A stretch of DNA of 64,000 nt. It comes from Pseudomonas aestuarii. Lineage in GTDB: Bacteria > Pseudomonadota > Gammaproteobacteria > Pseudomonadales > Pseudomonadaceae. Position 1 is the first letter of the stretch. Every line of letters begins with the position of its first letter. Below are positions 51,884 through 62,448 of this stretch, in pieces. Below the pieces are notes generated by a model, which was not told the DNA's origin, searched no databases, and saw only the letters and a list, made by a program, of their open reading frames with translations. The DNA lies in NCBI RefSeq assembly GCF_027988105.1, contig NZ_JAQJZJ010000002.1:186001-250000 (forward strand), in the 5' to 3' direction. Position numbers and translations under genes: made by a program.

Positions 51884-52968
51884 CAGCCGTGGTCCTTCTC
51901 GAATTCCGCCATATAAGCCACCAGCGCCTCAACGGCATCCAGGCCCACGGCGTTATAGATGGAAGCACGCATGCCGCCAACCGAACGATGCCCCTTCAAG
52001 TTGAGCAGGTTGCGGGCCTCGGCACCGGCGAGGAACGGCTTGTCCAGGCGATCGTCGGCCAGGCGGAAAGGCACGTTCATCCAGGAACGGGCATTGAGCG
52101 CAATCGGGTTGCTGTACAGCTCGCTGCTGTCGATGGCGCCGTAAAGCAGTTCTTTCTTCGCGCGGTTGCGCTGCTCCATGGCCGCGACTCCGCCCTGCTC
52201 CTTCAGCCACTCGAACACCAGGCCGGAGAGGTACCAGGAAAAGGTCGCCGGAGTGTTGTACATCGAGCCGTTATCGGCAGCGACTTTGTAGTTGAGCATG
52301 GTCGGGCAGACGCTGCGCGCGCGGCCGAGCAGGTCTTCACGGACGATAGTGACGACCAGACCGCTAGGGCCGATATTCTTCTGTGCCCCGGCATAGATCA
52401 GGCCGAATTTCGACACATCGATGGGCCGCGAGAGGATGTCGGAAGACATGTCTGCCACCAACGGCACGTCGCCGACTTCAGGGATCCAGTCGAACTGCAG
52501 ACCGCCGATGGTTTCGTTGCTGGCGTAGTGCAGGTAAGCGGCGTCTTTCGACAGCTGCCACTCGTTCTGCCCGGGAATCGCGAAGTAGTCGTAGGACTTG
52601 GCGCTGGCCGCGACGTTGATATTGCCGTAGCGGCTGGCCTCCTCAATGCTCTTCTTCGACCAGATACCGGTATCGATATAGTCGGCGACACCGTCTTCCG
52701 GTAGCAGGTTGAGCGGAATCTCGGCGAACTGCTGGCTGGCACCACCCTGCAGGAACAGCACTTTATAGTCGGAGGGGATGACGAGCAGGTCGCGCAGATC
52801 CTGCTCGGCCTTTGCCGCAATGGCCATGTACTCATCGCTGCGATGGCTCATCTCCATCACGGACAGGCCCTTACCCTGCCAATCGAGGAGTTCCGCCTGG
52901 GCGCGCTGCAGAACAGCTTCAGGAAGCGCGGCCGGGCCGGCGCAGAAATTATAGGCTCGCTTGCTCAC
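51883..52968 (-). CDS. serC: Phosphoserine aminotransferase
   Basis: PLP enzyme of serine synthesis, also used with 4-phosphohydroxythreonine in pyridoxal phosphate synthesis (compare pdxB elsewhere in this window). The 361 residues start SKRAYNFCAGPAALPEAVL and have the LFLQGGASQQFAEIP loop near residue 72 and the PLP lysine in LIYAGAQKNIGPSGL near residue 198. I take the GTG at 52968, matching the family; a second GTG at 52974 is in frame. Confidence 0.96.
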   Translation of the reverse strand: MSKRAYNFCAGPAALPEAVLQRAQAELLDWQGKGLSVMEMSHRSDEYMAIAAKAEQDLRDLLVIPSDYKVLFLQGGASQQFAEIPLNLLPEDGVADYIDTGIWSKKSIEEASRYGNINVAASAKSYDYFAIPGQNEWQLSKDAAYLHYASNETIGGLQFDWIPEVGDVPLVADMSSDILSRPIDVSKFGLIYAGAQKNIGPSGLVVTIVREDLLGRARSVCPTMLNYKVAADNGSMYNTPATFSWYLSGLVFEWLKEQGGVAAMEQRNRAKKELLYGAIDSSELYSNPIALNARSWMNVPFRLADDRLDKPFLAGAEARNLLNLKGHRSVGGMRASIYNAVGLDAVEALVAYMAEFEKDHG

Positions 52969-53063
52969 ATCCACTCTCGCTCAAATGTTGGACGACTGAC
53001 CACTGCCGGTCAGCCGTCGAATCCAACGCTGCACGGCGCCTGGTCAAACCGCGCCTGTGCAGA

Positions 53064-55769
53064 TCACTCTTCGCTGACCGGGCTCTCGTCAGCCGCAGCA
53101 TCCGGCCCATCGAGCACATCGTCGTCCAGAGCCTCGTCACCTTCAAGCAGCTCGTCGAGCTCTTCCTCGGATGGTTCCTGCACCCGCTGGAGGCCGACAA
53201 GCTTTTCATCCTTGGCCAGCTTGATCAGGGTCACGCCCTGGGTGTTACGGCCAAGACTGGAGACTTCACCAACGCGGGTACGCACCAGGGTGCCCTGGTC
53301 GGAAATCAGCATGATTTCCTCGCCATCGAGCACCTGCACTGCGCCAACCAGCTTGCCGTTGCGCTCGCCGCTGACCATGGCGATCACGCCCTGGCCACCG
53401 CGCTTGTACTCGGGGAACTCGTCGATTGCCGTGCGCTTGCCATAGCCACGTACAGAGGCAGTCAGAATCTGGCTGCCCTCTTCCGGAATCAGCATGGAAA
53501 TCAGCTTCTGTCCTTCCGGCAAACGCATGCCACGCACACCGCGAGCGGTACGGCCCATGGCGCGCACATCGGTTTCCTTGAAACGGGTTACCTTGCCGCC
53601 GTCGGAGAACAACATGACCTCACGACTGCCATCGGTGATGGCGGCGGAAATCAGGGTGTCGCCTTCGTCGAGACCCAAGGCGATCAGGCCGACGCTACGT
53701 GGTCGACTGAACTGGGTCAGCGGGGTCTTCTTCACGGTACCGTTAGCGGTGGCCATGAAGATGAACGGACCCTTGGCTTCTACCGCTCCCTCAACATCGT
53801 CCAGCGCACCGTCGATATCCTCGACTTCATCCTGCTTGCCCTTGGCCGCAATCTCCACCGGCAACATGGTGGTGATGTACTCACCCTCGCTCAATGGCAA
53901 CAAATTGACCAGCGGGCGACCACGAGCAGCTCGCGAGGCTTCTGGAATCTCATAGGTCTTCAGCCAGTACACCTTGCCCTTGCTGGAGAACAGCAGCAGC
54001 GTGGTATGACTGTTGGCGACCAGCAGGTGGGCAATGTAATCCTCCTCCTTGATACCGGTAGCCGACTTGCCTTTACCGCCACGACGCTGAGCCTGATAAG
54101 CGGTCAACGGCTGTGATTTGGCGTAACCGGTGTGGGAGATGGTCACCACGCGGTCTTCTTCGGTGATCAGATCACCCAGGGTCAGATCCAGGCGGGCATC
54201 GAGAATTTCGGTGCGCCGCGCATCGCCAAACTCGGCCTTGATGCTCTCCAGCTCTTCGCGAATCACTTCCATCAGGCGTACAGCGCTGGTCAGGATGCGG
54301 ATCAACTCGCCGATCTGGGTGAGAATTTCCTGGTACTCGGCCAGCAGCTTCTCATGCTCCAGCCCGGTCAGGCGGTGCAGGCGCAGTTCGAGGATGGCCT
54401 GGGCCTGCTCCGGCGACAGGTAGTACTTGCCGTCACGCAGGCCGTACTGTGGCTCAAGGGTGTCCGGGCGGCAGGAATCGGCGCCGGCACGTTCGACCAT
54501 GGCTTCGACCGCAGTCGACTCCCAGGCAGTGGAAATCAACGCTTCCTTGGCTTCAGCAGGCGTCGGCGAGGCCTTGATCAGGGCGATCACCGGGTCGATA
54601 TTGGACAGGGCAACCGCCTGACCTTCGAGGATATGCCCACGCTCACGCGCCTTGCGCAGCTCAAACACGGTGCGCCGGGTCACCACTTCACGACGGTGCA
54701 GAACAAAGGCTTCGAGCATGTCCTTGAGATTCAGGACTTTCGGCTGGCCGTCGATCAGCGCCACCACGTTAATGCCGAATACGCCCTGCATCTGGGTCTG
54801 GGCGTAGAGGTTGTTGAGCACCACCTCCGGCACTTCGCCACGGCGCAACTCGATGACGATGCGCATGCCGTCCTTGTCGGACTCGTCACGCAGCTCGGTG
54901 ATGCCTTCGAGCTTCTTCTCCTTGACCAGCTCGGCGATCTTTTCGATCAGACGCGCCTTGTTCAGCTGGTACGGCAGCTCGCTGACGATGATCTGCTGGC
55001 GACCGCCGACCTTGTCGATGTCTTCGATGATCGCCCGCGCGCGCATATAAATGCGCCCGCGCCCGGTGCGATAGGCCTCGATAATGCCGGCACGGCCGTT
55101 GATGATCGCCGCTGTCGGGAAGTCCGGGCCAGGGATGTACTGCATCAGCTCATCGACCGTCAGCTCGGGATTGTCGATCAGCGCCAGACAGCCATTGATC
55201 ACTTCCGTGAGGTTGTGTGGCGGGATGTTGGTTGCCATGCCCACGGCAATACCGCTCGAGCCGTTGACCAGCAGGTTGGGCACCCGGGTCGGCATGACCG
55301 CCGGGATCATCTCGGTGCCGTCGTAGTTCGGCACCCAGTCCACGGTTTCCTTGTGCAGGTCGGCCAGCAGTTCATGGGCCAGCTTGGTCATGCGCACTTC
55401 GGTGTAACGCATGGCAGCGGCGTTGTCGCCGTCCACCGAACCGAAGTTGCCCTGGCCATCGACCAGCAGGTAACGCAGGGAGAATGGCTGAGCCATACGT
55501 ACGATGGTGTCGTACACCGCAGTGTCGCCATGCGGGTGGTACTTACCGATCACGTCACCGACCACGCGGGCGGACTTCTTGTATGCCTTGTTCCAGTCGT
55601 TGCCCAACTCACTCATTGCAAAGAGCACACGACGGTGCACGGGCTTCAAGCCATCGCGCGCATCCGGCAGGGCACGTCCGACGATTACGCTCATCGCGTA
55701 GTCGAGGTAGGACTGCTTGAGTTCGTCTTCGATATTGACCGGGAGGATTTCTTTGGCCAGTTCGCCCAT
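53064..55769 (-). CDS. gyrA: DNA gyrase subunit A
   Basis: Cleavage/religation subunit of type II topoisomerase, introducing negative supercoils. The 901-residue protein has the catalytic Tyr122 in RYTEVRMTK, a quinolone-resistance region with Thr83 and Asp87 ([10 protein letters not shown]), which is the pseudomonad wild type, and the C-terminal beta-pinwheel with the GyrA box QRRGGKG near residue 560. It ends in a strongly acidic tail. It begins the gyrA-serC-pheA-hisC-tyrA/aroA-cmk-rpsA series. Confidence 0.98.
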   Translation of the reverse strand: MGELAKEILPVNIEDELKQSYLDYAMSVIVGRALPDARDGLKPVHRRVLFAMSELGNDWNKAYKKSARVVGDVIGKYHPHGDTAVYDTIVRMAQPFSLRYLLVDGQGNFGSVDGDNAAAMRYTEVRMTKLAHELLADLHKETVDWVPNYDGTEMIPAVMPTRVPNLLVNGSSGIAVGMATNIPPHNLTEVINGCLALIDNPELTVDELMQYIPGPDFPTAAIINGRAGIIEAYRTGRGRIYMRARAIIEDIDKVGGRQQIIVSELPYQLNKARLIEKIAELVKEKKLEGITELRDESDKDGMRIVIELRRGEVPEVVLNNLYAQTQMQGVFGINVVALIDGQPKVLNLKDMLEAFVLHRREVVTRRTVFELRKARERGHILEGQAVALSNIDPVIALIKASPTPAEAKEALISTAWESTAVEAMVERAGADSCRPDTLEPQYGLRDGKYYLSPEQAQAILELRLHRLTGLEHEKLLAEYQEILTQIGELIRILTSAVRLMEVIREELESIKAEFGDARRTEILDARLDLTLGDLITEEDRVVTISHTGYAKSQPLTAYQAQRRGGKGKSATGIKEEDYIAHLLVANSHTTLLLFSSKGKVYWLKTYEIPEASRAARGRPLVNLLPLSEGEYITTMLPVEIAAKGKQDEVEDIDGALDDVEGAVEAKGPFIFMATANGTVKKTPLTQFSRPRSVGLIALGLDEGDTLISAAITDGSREVMLFSDGGKVTRFKETDVRAMGRTARGVRGMRLPEGQKLISMLIPEEGSQILTASVRGYGKRTAIDEFPEYKRGGQGVIAMVSGERNGKLVGAVQVLDGEEIMLISDQGTLVRTRVGEVSSLGRNTQGVTLIKLAKDEKLVGLQRVQEPSEEELDELLEGDEALDDDVLDGPDAAADESPVSEE

Positions 55770-56013
55770 GAGTAGCCTGGTTCCTTTTTCTGGTGATACT
55801 CCGCGCCATTCATCCCGAACGAGGCGAAGCGTGCCGCGCGGCTCTAGGCCAGCAGCGACTCACGACAAATCAATGAGTTATGCCATGTATCTGCGCAGTT
55901 AAGGCGACCGTTGCCAGCGCCCCTGAAAACGGCCGGATATTACCACAATCGGCGCCCCGCACCTATCCCCACCCAGCTGCCACAGCAACGCCCGCCAAGC
56001 AACCGCGACAAGC

Positions 56014-57090
56014 TCAATGCAGACGCTTGCGGCACATCAGCCTGGTCATTTTCGCCGCATCCGGGCGCTCGACCACGCCCTTCTCGGTAACGATGAAGTC
56101 GATCAGGTCGGCCGGCGTCACATCGAACACCGGATTGAGCGCGTCCACCCCCGCCGCCACTCGCTGCCCATTGAGCTCCAGCAACTCACTGGCATCACGC
56201 TCCTCGAGAGGAATATCGTCGCCACTCTCCAGCGCCATGTCGATGGTCGAGCTCGGCGCCACCACCATGAAGCGCACGCCATGGTGCATGGCATTGACCG
56301 CCAGCTGGTAAGTGCCGATCTTGTTCGCCACATCGCCATTGGCGGCAATCCGGTCGGCACCGACGATGACCCAGGTAATACCGCGGGTCTTCATCAGGTG
56401 CGCGGCGGCCGAATCGACGTTCAGGCTGACCGGGATGCCTTCGCCGGCCAGCTCCCAGGCAGTCAGGCGCGAGCCTTGCAACCAAGGACGGGTTTCGTCG
56501 ACATAGACGCGCTCGACCAAACCCTCCAGAAAAGCTGCGCGAATCACCCCCAGCGCCGTGCCGAAGCCGCCGGTGGCCAGGGCACCGGCATTACAGTGAG
56601 TCAACAGGTTCTGCTGATTGCCCTGATGCTTGCGAATCAGGTCGACACCGATCTGCGCCATGGTCAAGTTGGCTTCACGATCACTCAGGTGAATACCCAG
56701 CGCCTCGCTCTCCAGCAGCGCAACCGGATCGTCACCCTCTTTAATGCGCGCCACGCGTTCGCGCATTCGGCTGAGCGCCCAGAACAGGTTGACGGCGGTC
56801 GGCCGCGAATCGGCCAATAGCTGAAAGTCCGCCTCCAGGGCCACACGCCAGTCGCCCCCCTCGGCCACCCGCGCGCGCGCGCCGAGCACCACCGCATAGG
56901 CCGCGCTGATGCCGATGGCCGGCGCCCCGCGCACCACCATCAGGCGAATCGCCTCGGCTACGGCCGCTGACGAATGGCAGGCATACCAGCTTTGCTCGAA
57001 CGGTAAAACGCGCTGATCGAGCAAATGCAGAGCGCCATCGCGCCATTCAATGGCCTGAACCTTCTCCGCCGCTAGCAATTGCTCGCGCAT
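56014..57090 (-). CDS. mtnA: Methylthioribose-1-phosphate isomerase
   Basis: Converts 5-methylthioribose-1-phosphate to the ribulose form in methionine salvage. The 358 residues from the ATG at 57090 ([26 protein letters not shown] site) contain [20 protein letters not shown] near residue 52, the catalytic cysteine in [20 protein letters not shown] near residue 165, and [18 protein letters not shown] near residue 245 with the catalytic Asp. It is divergent from mtaD, the same pathway. Confidence 0.95.
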   Translation of the reverse strand: MREQLLAAEKVQAIEWRDGALHLLDQRVLPFEQSWYACHSSAAVAEAIRLMVVRGAPAIGISAAYAVVLGARARVAEGGDWRVALEADFQLLADSRPTAVNLFWALSRMRERVARIKEGDDPVALLESEALGIHLSDREANLTMAQIGVDLIRKHQGNQQNLLTHCNAGALATGGFGTALGVIRAAFLEGLVERVYVDETRPWLQGSRLTAWELAGEGIPVSLNVDSAAAHLMKTRGITWVIVGADRIAANGDVANKIGTYQLAVNAMHHGVRFMVVAPSSTIDMALESGDDIPLEERDASELLELNGQRVAAGVDALNPVFDVTPADLIDFIVTEKGVVERPDAAKMTRLMCRKRLH

Positions 57091-57296
57091 TAGACACACC
57101 TCACCCTCGAAAAGCCGACCATTATACCCAGAGAAGCATCCGCAGGCTGCACGCCTCAGGCCCGATACCCGGCGCTCGCCAAACTTTGCCCGCCTGCTGG
57201 CTCCCAGAAACGTGCAACTCATGACAGCACTGCTTCAAGCCTGAGGCGTTCCCCTATAAACTCAGCCACTCAGACACCCGCAGGAAACCTCCAGGC

Positions 57297-58619
57297 ATGC
57301 CCGAAGCCCCTCTCGACCTCCTCCTTCTCCCAACCTGGCTGGTGCCGGTCGAGCCCGCCGGAGTGGTGCTGCACGAGCATGGCCTGGGCATTCGCGATGG
57401 ACGCATTGCCCTGATCGCGCCGCGCGCCGAAGCGCTCAAACACAAGGCACTGGAAGTTCGCGAGCTGCCCGGCCGATTGCTGACCCCGGGACTGATCAAT
57501 GCTCATGGCCATGCCGCCATGAGCCTGTTCCGCGGCATGGCCGATGAACTGCCGCTGAGCAACTGGCTGCAACAGCACATCTGGCCAGCCGAGGCAAAGT
57601 GGGTTGATGAGCAGTTCGTCCTGGACGGCACCGAACTGGCCATCGCCGAACAGATCAAGGGCGGCATCACCTGCTTTTCGGACATGTACTTCTTTCCCGA
57701 AGTGGCCAGCGAGATAGTCCACAAGAGCGGCATTCGCGCCCAGATAACCATTCCGGTACTGGACTTCCCGATTCCCGGCGCCCGCGATGCCAACGAAGCG
57801 CTGCACAAAGGACTGGCGCTGTTCGACGACCTCAAGCATCACCCGCGCCTGAGCGTTGCCTTCGGCCCTCATGCCCCCTATACGGTAAGCGACGACAAGC
57901 TGGAGAACATTCGCACACTTGCCGAGGAACTCGATGCCGGCATCCATATGCATGTGCATGAAACCGCTTTCGAGGTGCAGCAGAGCCTGCACCAGCATGG
58001 CGAGCGACCGCTGGCGCGACTGGCGCGACTCGGCCTGCTCGGCCCGCGCTTCCAGGCCGTGCACATGACCCAGATCGATGATGACGACCTGGCCCTGCTG
58101 GTGACCAGCAACAGCAGTGTGATCCATTGCCCGGAGTCCAATCTCAAGCTGGCCTGCGGCTTCTGTCCGGTAGAAAAGCTCTGGCAGGCCGGGGTCAACG
58201 TGGCCATCGGCACCGACGGCGCCGCCAGCAACAACGACCTGGACCTGCTTGGCGAAACCCGCACGGCCGCCTTGCTGGCCAAAGCCGTTGCCAACTCGGC
58301 CAGCGCCCTGGACGCACATCGAGCGCTGCGCATGGCAACCTTGAATGGCGCACGCGCCCTCGGCCTGGATGATCAGATCGGATCGCTGGAGCCGGGCAAA
58401 GCCGCCGATCTGGTGGTATTCAACCTGTCCGGCCTGGCCCAGCAGCCGATCTACGACCCGGTGTCGCAATTGATCTACACCAGCAACCGCGACTGCGTCG
58501 AAGAAGTCTGGGTCGGTGGCAAGCACCTGCTCGACAGCGGCCGACTGACGCGCCTGGACGAGCAGCGGATCATCGCCAACGCCTGCGCCTGGGGAGCCAA
58601 GATCGCCACCAAGCACTAG
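57297..58619 (+). CDS. mtaD: 5-methylthioadenosine/S-adenosylhomocysteine deaminase
   Basis: Amidohydrolase that deaminates methylthioadenosine to methylthioinosine, the pseudomonad route into salvage. The 440-residue protein has the metal motif [15 protein letters not shown] near residue 66, the [12 protein letters not shown] histidines near residue 216, and the metal Asp in [16 protein letters not shown] near residue 305. The start at 57297 has a GGAAACC-type site. It lies next to mtnA, divergently. Confidence 0.94.
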   Translation: MPEAPLDLLLLPTWLVPVEPAGVVLHEHGLGIRDGRIALIAPRAEALKHKALEVRELPGRLLTPGLINAHGHAAMSLFRGMADELPLSNWLQQHIWPAEAKWVDEQFVLDGTELAIAEQIKGGITCFSDMYFFPEVASEIVHKSGIRAQITIPVLDFPIPGARDANEALHKGLALFDDLKHHPRLSVAFGPHAPYTVSDDKLENIRTLAEELDAGIHMHVHETAFEVQQSLHQHGERPLARLARLGLLGPRFQAVHMTQIDDDDLALLVTSNSSVIHCPESNLKLACGFCPVEKLWQAGVNVAIGTDGAASNNDLDLLGETRTAALLAKAVANSASALDAHRALRMATLNGARALGLDDQIGSLEPGKAADLVVFNLSGLAQQPIYDPVSQLIYTSNRDCVEEVWVGGKHLLDSGRLTRLDEQRIIANACAWGAKIATKH

Positions 58620-58824
58620 CGCTCATCGAAGACGGGCAGGAGCCAGCTTGCCGTGACTCGGCACCCCGACGAAAGCCGATGACTGCCAGCAGCTGGCGCC
58701 TACAGGCTGCGACAAACTGACATATATCGGGCAATCAATAGACGCCCACTCCAGACTACGAAACTGGCAACATGGACACATTCAGCCCAGGCTTGCCATT
58801 TTACAGCTTCACCCAGGGATATTT

Positions 58825-59523
58825 ATGAGCAACGTCGATCACGCCGAAATCGCCAAATTCGAAGCCCTCGCCCACCGCTGGTGGGATCGCGATAGCGAAT
58901 TCAAACCCCTGCACGACATCAATCCACTGCGGGTCAACTGGATTGAAGAGCGCGTCAGCCTGGCCGGCAAGAAGGTGCTCGACATCGGCTGCGGCGGCGG
59001 CATCCTCAGCGAGGCCATGGCCCAGCGCGGCGCCGAGGTGACCGGCATCGACATGGGCGAAGCCCCCCTCGCGGTGGCCCAGTTGCACCAACTGGAATCC
59101 GGCGTCTCGGTGCAGTACCGACAGATCACCGCAGAAGACCTGGCTGCCGAAATGCCCGAGCAGTTCGACGTGGTCACCTGCCTGGAAATGCTCGAACACG
59201 TCCCGGATCCGGCCTCGGTGATCCGCGCCTGCCACAGCCTGGTCAAACCCGGCGGCCAGGTGTTTTTCTCCACCATCAACCGCAATCCCAAGGCTTATAT
59301 GTTCGCGGTGATCGGCGCCGAATACCTGCTACGCCTGCTGCCACGCGGCACCCATGACTTCAAGAAGTTCATCCGCCCCTCGGAACTGGGCGCCTGGAGC
59401 CGAGATGCCGGCCTGCAAGTCAAAGACATCATTGGCCTGACCTACAACCCGCTGACCAAACACTACAAGCTGCAAGCGGATGTCGACGTCAACTACATGA
59501 TCCAGACGCTCAAGGAGGCCTAG
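58825..59523 (+). CDS. ubiG: Ubiquinone biosynthesis O-methyltransferase
   Basis: SAM-dependent O-methylation at two steps of ubiquinone synthesis. The 232-residue protein starts [20 protein letters not shown], with motif [21 protein letters not shown] near residue 54, [14 protein letters not shown] near residue 118, and a membrane-contact loop ([20 protein letters not shown]). The length is normal. Its TAG stop abuts the left end of the palindromic element. Confidence 0.97.
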   Translation: MSNVDHAEIAKFEALAHRWWDRDSEFKPLHDINPLRVNWIEERVSLAGKKVLDIGCGGGILSEAMAQRGAEVTGIDMGEAPLAVAQLHQLESGVSVQYRQITAEDLAAEMPEQFDVVTCLEMLEHVPDPASVIRACHSLVKPGGQVFFSTINRNPKAYMFAVIGAEYLLRLLPRGTHDFKKFIRPSELGAWSRDAGLQVKDIIGLTYNPLTKHYKLQADVDVNYMIQTLKEA

Positions 59524-59671
59524 GGCGTGCCATTGGTTATTTACGGGTCTGTTTTGGCGCGATGCGGCGTTTCTCGCCGCTCATTTGGAACAACCAAACT
59601 TCACGGCTCGTGCCTTGCCTCGCGCCAAAACAGACTCCGGCGCAGTGAGGGAAATAGCCAATGACACGCCC
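59523..59671. mobile_element. MITE-like palindromic element between ubiG and mupP
   Basis: About 149 bp with terminal inverted repeats GGGCGTGCCATTGGTTATTT (59523-59542) and AAATAGCCAATGACACGCCC (59652-59671), 18 of 20 matching, and a perfect inner 16-bp inverted repeat at 59547-59562 and 59620-59635. Three more hairpins lie inside (59564-59580, 59584-59598, 59602-59612). It has no coding capacity. It contains a GAGGG ribosome-binding site and an ATG (59661) in frame with mupP. Confidence 0.7.
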
Positions 59672-60344
59672 AATGCGTTTGCGCGCAGTTCTTTTCGATA
59701 TGGATGGCACCCTGCTCGACAGTGCCCCCGACTTCATCGCCATCTGCCAGGCGATGCGCGCCGAGCGCGGCCTCGCGGCCGTGGATGACAAGCTGATCCG
59801 CGATCAGATTTCCGGCGGCGCACGCGCCATGGTGGCGGCGAGCTTCGCCATGGACCCACTGGCCGAGCAGTTCGAGGCGCTGCGCCTGGAGTTTCTCGAG
59901 CGCTATCAGGATCACTGCGCAGTGCTGACCCGCCCGTTCGACGGCATCCAAGAGCTGCTCGCCGATATCGAGCAGGCCAAGCTGATCTGGGGCGTGGTGA
60001 CCAACAAGCCGTTACGCTTCGCCGAACCGATCATGCAGCAGCTCGGCCTGGCCGAACGCTCCGCCATCCTGATCTGCCCTGAACATGTGACCAACAGCAA
60101 ACCCGACCCAGAGCCGATGACCCTGGCCTGCAGCCAGCTGGGCCTGGATCCGGCCGGCGTCCTGTTCGTCGGCGACGACTTGCGCGACATCGAGTCGGGA
60201 CGCGCCGCCGGCACCAGAACCGCTGCGGTGACTTATGGCTATATTCACCCGGATGACAACCCGAGAAACTGGGGTGCAGACGTGGTAGTCGACCACCCAC
60301 TGGAGCTGCGCACTGTACTCGAACGCGCACTGTGTCGCTGCTAA
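59661..60344 (+). CDS. mupP: N-acetylmuramic acid 6-phosphate phosphatase (HAD family)
   Basis: HAD hydrolase of the peptidoglycan recycling route that bypasses de novo UDP-MurNAc synthesis in pseudomonads and underlies intrinsic fosfomycin tolerance; older annotations call it phosphoglycolate phosphatase Gph. Motif [15 protein letters not shown] (nucleophile Asp13), motif II VVTNKP, motif III lysine in TNSKPDPEP, motif [14 protein letters not shown]. The family normally starts at the second ATG (59673, MRLRAVLF). The first ATG at 59661, with the GAGGG site, lies inside the element upstream. Confidence 0.93.
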   Translation: MTRPMRLRAVLFDMDGTLLDSAPDFIAICQAMRAERGLAAVDDKLIRDQISGGARAMVAASFAMDPLAEQFEALRLEFLERYQDHCAVLTRPFDGIQELLADIEQAKLIWGVVTNKPLRFAEPIMQQLGLAERSAILICPEHVTNSKPDPEPMTLACSQLGLDPAGVLFVGDDLRDIESGRAAGTRTAAVTYGYIHPDDNPRNWGADVVVDHPLELRTVLERALCRC

Positions 60345-60436
60345 GCGGGCACCGCATACAGGCCTGAGACCGGGCGTTATCGAGTACCGCTTGCGAGCGA
60401 AGCCCTACCTGCCCACATCAATATTCAGCCGCGCAA

Positions 60437-60457
60437 CTTGCAGCTTGTGGCTGCAAG
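60437..60457. repeat. Small inverted repeat before yciK
   Basis: CTTGCAG / CTGCAAG arms with a 7-nt loop in the mupP-yciK gap. It contains the 11-mer CTTGCAGCTTG also present in the pheA-hisC gap. Confidence 0.5.
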
Positions 60458-60482
60458 CTTGTCGCCCTCCGGAGAAGTCCCC

Positions 60483-61223
60483 ATGTTTCAATATTCTGCC
60501 CGCCCCGACCTGCTCAAGGATCGGGTGATTCTGGTCACCGGTGCTGGCCGCGGGATTGGCGCAGCCGCCGCGCAGGCCTTTGCCGCCCATGGGGCGACCG
60601 TACTGCTGCTGGGTAAGACCGAAGAACACCTCAACAGGGTCTACGACACCATCGAGGCCGCCGGCCACCCGCAGCCCGCGGTGATCCCGTTCAATCTGGA
60701 AACCGCCCTGCCACACCAGTTCGACGAACTGGCGGCGATGATCGAGCGCGAATTCGGCAAACTTGATGGCCTGCTGCACAACGCCTCGATTGTCGGCCCG
60801 CGCACACCGCTGGAGCAACTCTCCGGCGATAATTTCATGCGCGTGATGCAGGTCAACGTCAACGCCACCTTCATGCTCACCAGCACCCTGCTGCCGCTGC
60901 TGAAACTTTCCAGCGATGCCTCGGTGGTATTCACCTCGAGCAGCGTCGGACGCAAAGGCCGCGCCTACTGGGGCGCTTATGCCGTCTCCAAGTTCGCCAC
61001 CGAGGGCTTGATGCAGGTACTGGCCGATGAAGTCGACGGCGTGGCGCCAATACGGGCCAACAGCATCAACCCGGGCGCCACCCGCACGGATATGCGTGCC
61101 CAGGTTTACCCGGGGGAAAACCCGGCCAACAACCCGCTGCCCGAGGCAATAATGCCGGTCTACCTCTACCTCATGGGCCCCGACAGCAGCGGCGTCAATG
61201 GCCAGGCATTCGACGCCCAATAG
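60483..61223 (+). CDS. yciK: YciK family short-chain oxidoreductase
   Basis: A 246-residue short-chain dehydrogenase. It starts MFQYSARPDLLKDRVILVTG with the NAD(P) motif TGAGRGIGAAAAQAFAAHGA, the HNASIVGP segment, and the catalytic Ser and YxxxK in SSSVGRKGRAYWGAYAVSK near residue 155. The substrate is not known. The ATG at 60483 follows a GGAGAA site. The ubiG-mupP-yciK order is usual in pseudomonads. Confidence 0.93.
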   Translation: MFQYSARPDLLKDRVILVTGAGRGIGAAAAQAFAAHGATVLLLGKTEEHLNRVYDTIEAAGHPQPAVIPFNLETALPHQFDELAAMIEREFGKLDGLLHNASIVGPRTPLEQLSGDNFMRVMQVNVNATFMLTSTLLPLLKLSSDASVVFTSSSVGRKGRAYWGAYAVSKFATEGLMQVLADEVDGVAPIRANSINPGATRTDMRAQVYPGENPANNPLPEAIMPVYLYLMGPDSSGVNGQAFDAQ

Positions 61224-61269
61224 CACCAGCAACCCGCGACTCAAGCGGCAGAAAAATGGCTAAGCCACC

Positions 61270-61299
61270 CACCGACCGGCAACCGCTTGCCGGTCGGTG
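61270..61299. repeat. Perfect 13-bp hairpin between yciK and the diguanylate cyclase gene
   Basis: CACCGACCGGCAA / TTGCCGGTCGGTG with a 4-nt CCGC loop, 46 bp after yciK. No T-run, so not a classical terminator. Confidence 0.6.
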
Positions 61300-61450
61300 C
61301 GGCAAGGGCGCTGCCGATACTGGCCATTTGCCGCGACAATGCGCCCTAAGTGACTGACTTCAAATAATTTTCATGTTTCCTGAACCCTCTGGCATGGAAT
61401 TCGCTCTATAGCCAGTGTTGCGGCATCAAAGCGCCAGAGGTTCAGCATTT

Positions 61451-62377
61451 ATGATTACTCCCAGCCAGACCAACACCATCGATTTCGATACGGCCAAGCT
61501 TCAGCGCCTGGGGTTTTCCGGCAATCGCGCGCCGTCCCTGCGCCCGATCAGCCTGGCGCAACTGCGCCAGCAACTCGGCATGCAACTGCAGACCAGCCTG
61601 GATGCCGAGCGCATCCTCAAACTGTTCTTCACTGCCGTGCAAAGCCTGGTGCCGCTCGATGCCCTGACCTATCAGCAGCCAAGCGCTGACCTGCGCCTGG
61701 AATTGGGCGAACGCGCCAGCCACTCGGCCGGCTACCGGCTGAGTCACGAGGGCGAGTACCTTGGCGAGCTGATTTTCCGCCGCCAGCAGCGTTTCAGTGA
61801 CGAGGAGCTCGGCCAACTGGAGTCCCTGCTGGCCAGCTTGCTGTTCCCATTACGCAATGCCCTGCTCTACCGCACGGCAGTCCAGAGCGCACTGCGTGAT
61901 CCGCTGACCAACACCGGCAACCGCATAGCCATGGACCAGATTCTGCAGCGCGAGATCGATCTGGCGCGCCGCAACCTGCAACCGCTCTCGCTGCTGATGC
62001 TCGACCTCGACCATTTCAAGCGGATCAACGACGACCACGGCCACAGCACCGGCGACGAGGTATTGATCGACGTTGCCGCCACACTGAAAAGCCAGCTACG
62101 CAACGTCGACATGGTGTTCCGTTACGGCGGCGAAGAGTTTCTCGTACTGCTCTCGGGAACCTGCCGCGATGCCGCCTCCATGGTCGGCGAGCGCCTACGA
62201 CATGCCGTGCAAGAACTGCAATGCCTGGCCCAGGGAATACCGATAGAAGTGTCGATCAGCCTCGGCTGCGCGAGCCTGCTGGCAGGCGAGTCGGCGGAAA
62301 GCCTGTTGCGCCGCGCCGATAACGCACTATATGTAGCCAAGCGCGATGGGCGCAATCGCCTGAGCATGGCCGGCTAA
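61451..62377 (+). CDS. GGDEF-domain diguanylate cyclase
   Basis: A 308-residue protein with an N-terminal GAF-like region (about 30-140; LFFTAVQSLVPLDALTYQQP) and a C-terminal GGDEF domain (about 150-308). The active-site motif is RYGGEEF near residue 231, a competent variant, with the conserved LDLDHFKRINDDHGHSTGDEV upstream; the I-site RxxD is not obvious. No membrane segment. It makes cyclic-di-GMP and may oppose the EAL phosphodiesterase at 17-19 kb. The ATG at 61451 follows an AGAGG site. Confidence 0.9.
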   Translation: MITPSQTNTIDFDTAKLQRLGFSGNRAPSLRPISLAQLRQQLGMQLQTSLDAERILKLFFTAVQSLVPLDALTYQQPSADLRLELGERASHSAGYRLSHEGEYLGELIFRRQQRFSDEELGQLESLLASLLFPLRNALLYRTAVQSALRDPLTNTGNRIAMDQILQREIDLARRNLQPLSLLMLDLDHFKRINDDHGHSTGDEVLIDVAATLKSQLRNVDMVFRYGGEEFLVLLSGTCRDAASMVGERLRHAVQELQCLAQGIPIEVSISLGCASLLAGESAESLLRRADNALYVAKRDGRNRLSMAG

Positions 62378-62388
62378 GAACAGCAGAC

Positions 62389-62419
62389 AAAAAAAGGGAC
62401 TCAATCGAGTCCCTTTTTT
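62389..62419. terminator. Convergent terminator between the diguanylate cyclase gene and rluB
   Basis: AAAAAAGGGACTC / GAGTCCCTTTTTT with an AATC loop; A- and T-runs on both sides serve both convergent genes. Confidence 0.92.
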
Positions 62420-62448
62420 CGCTGCCAAGATCGCGCTACCTCAGCGTG

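Noticed and set aside
55500..55540. Possible quinolone-resistance substitution in GyrA (Thr83)
   Set aside because: Thr at 83 and Asp at 87 are the wild-type residues in P. aeruginosa and relatives; they are not evidence of acquired resistance.
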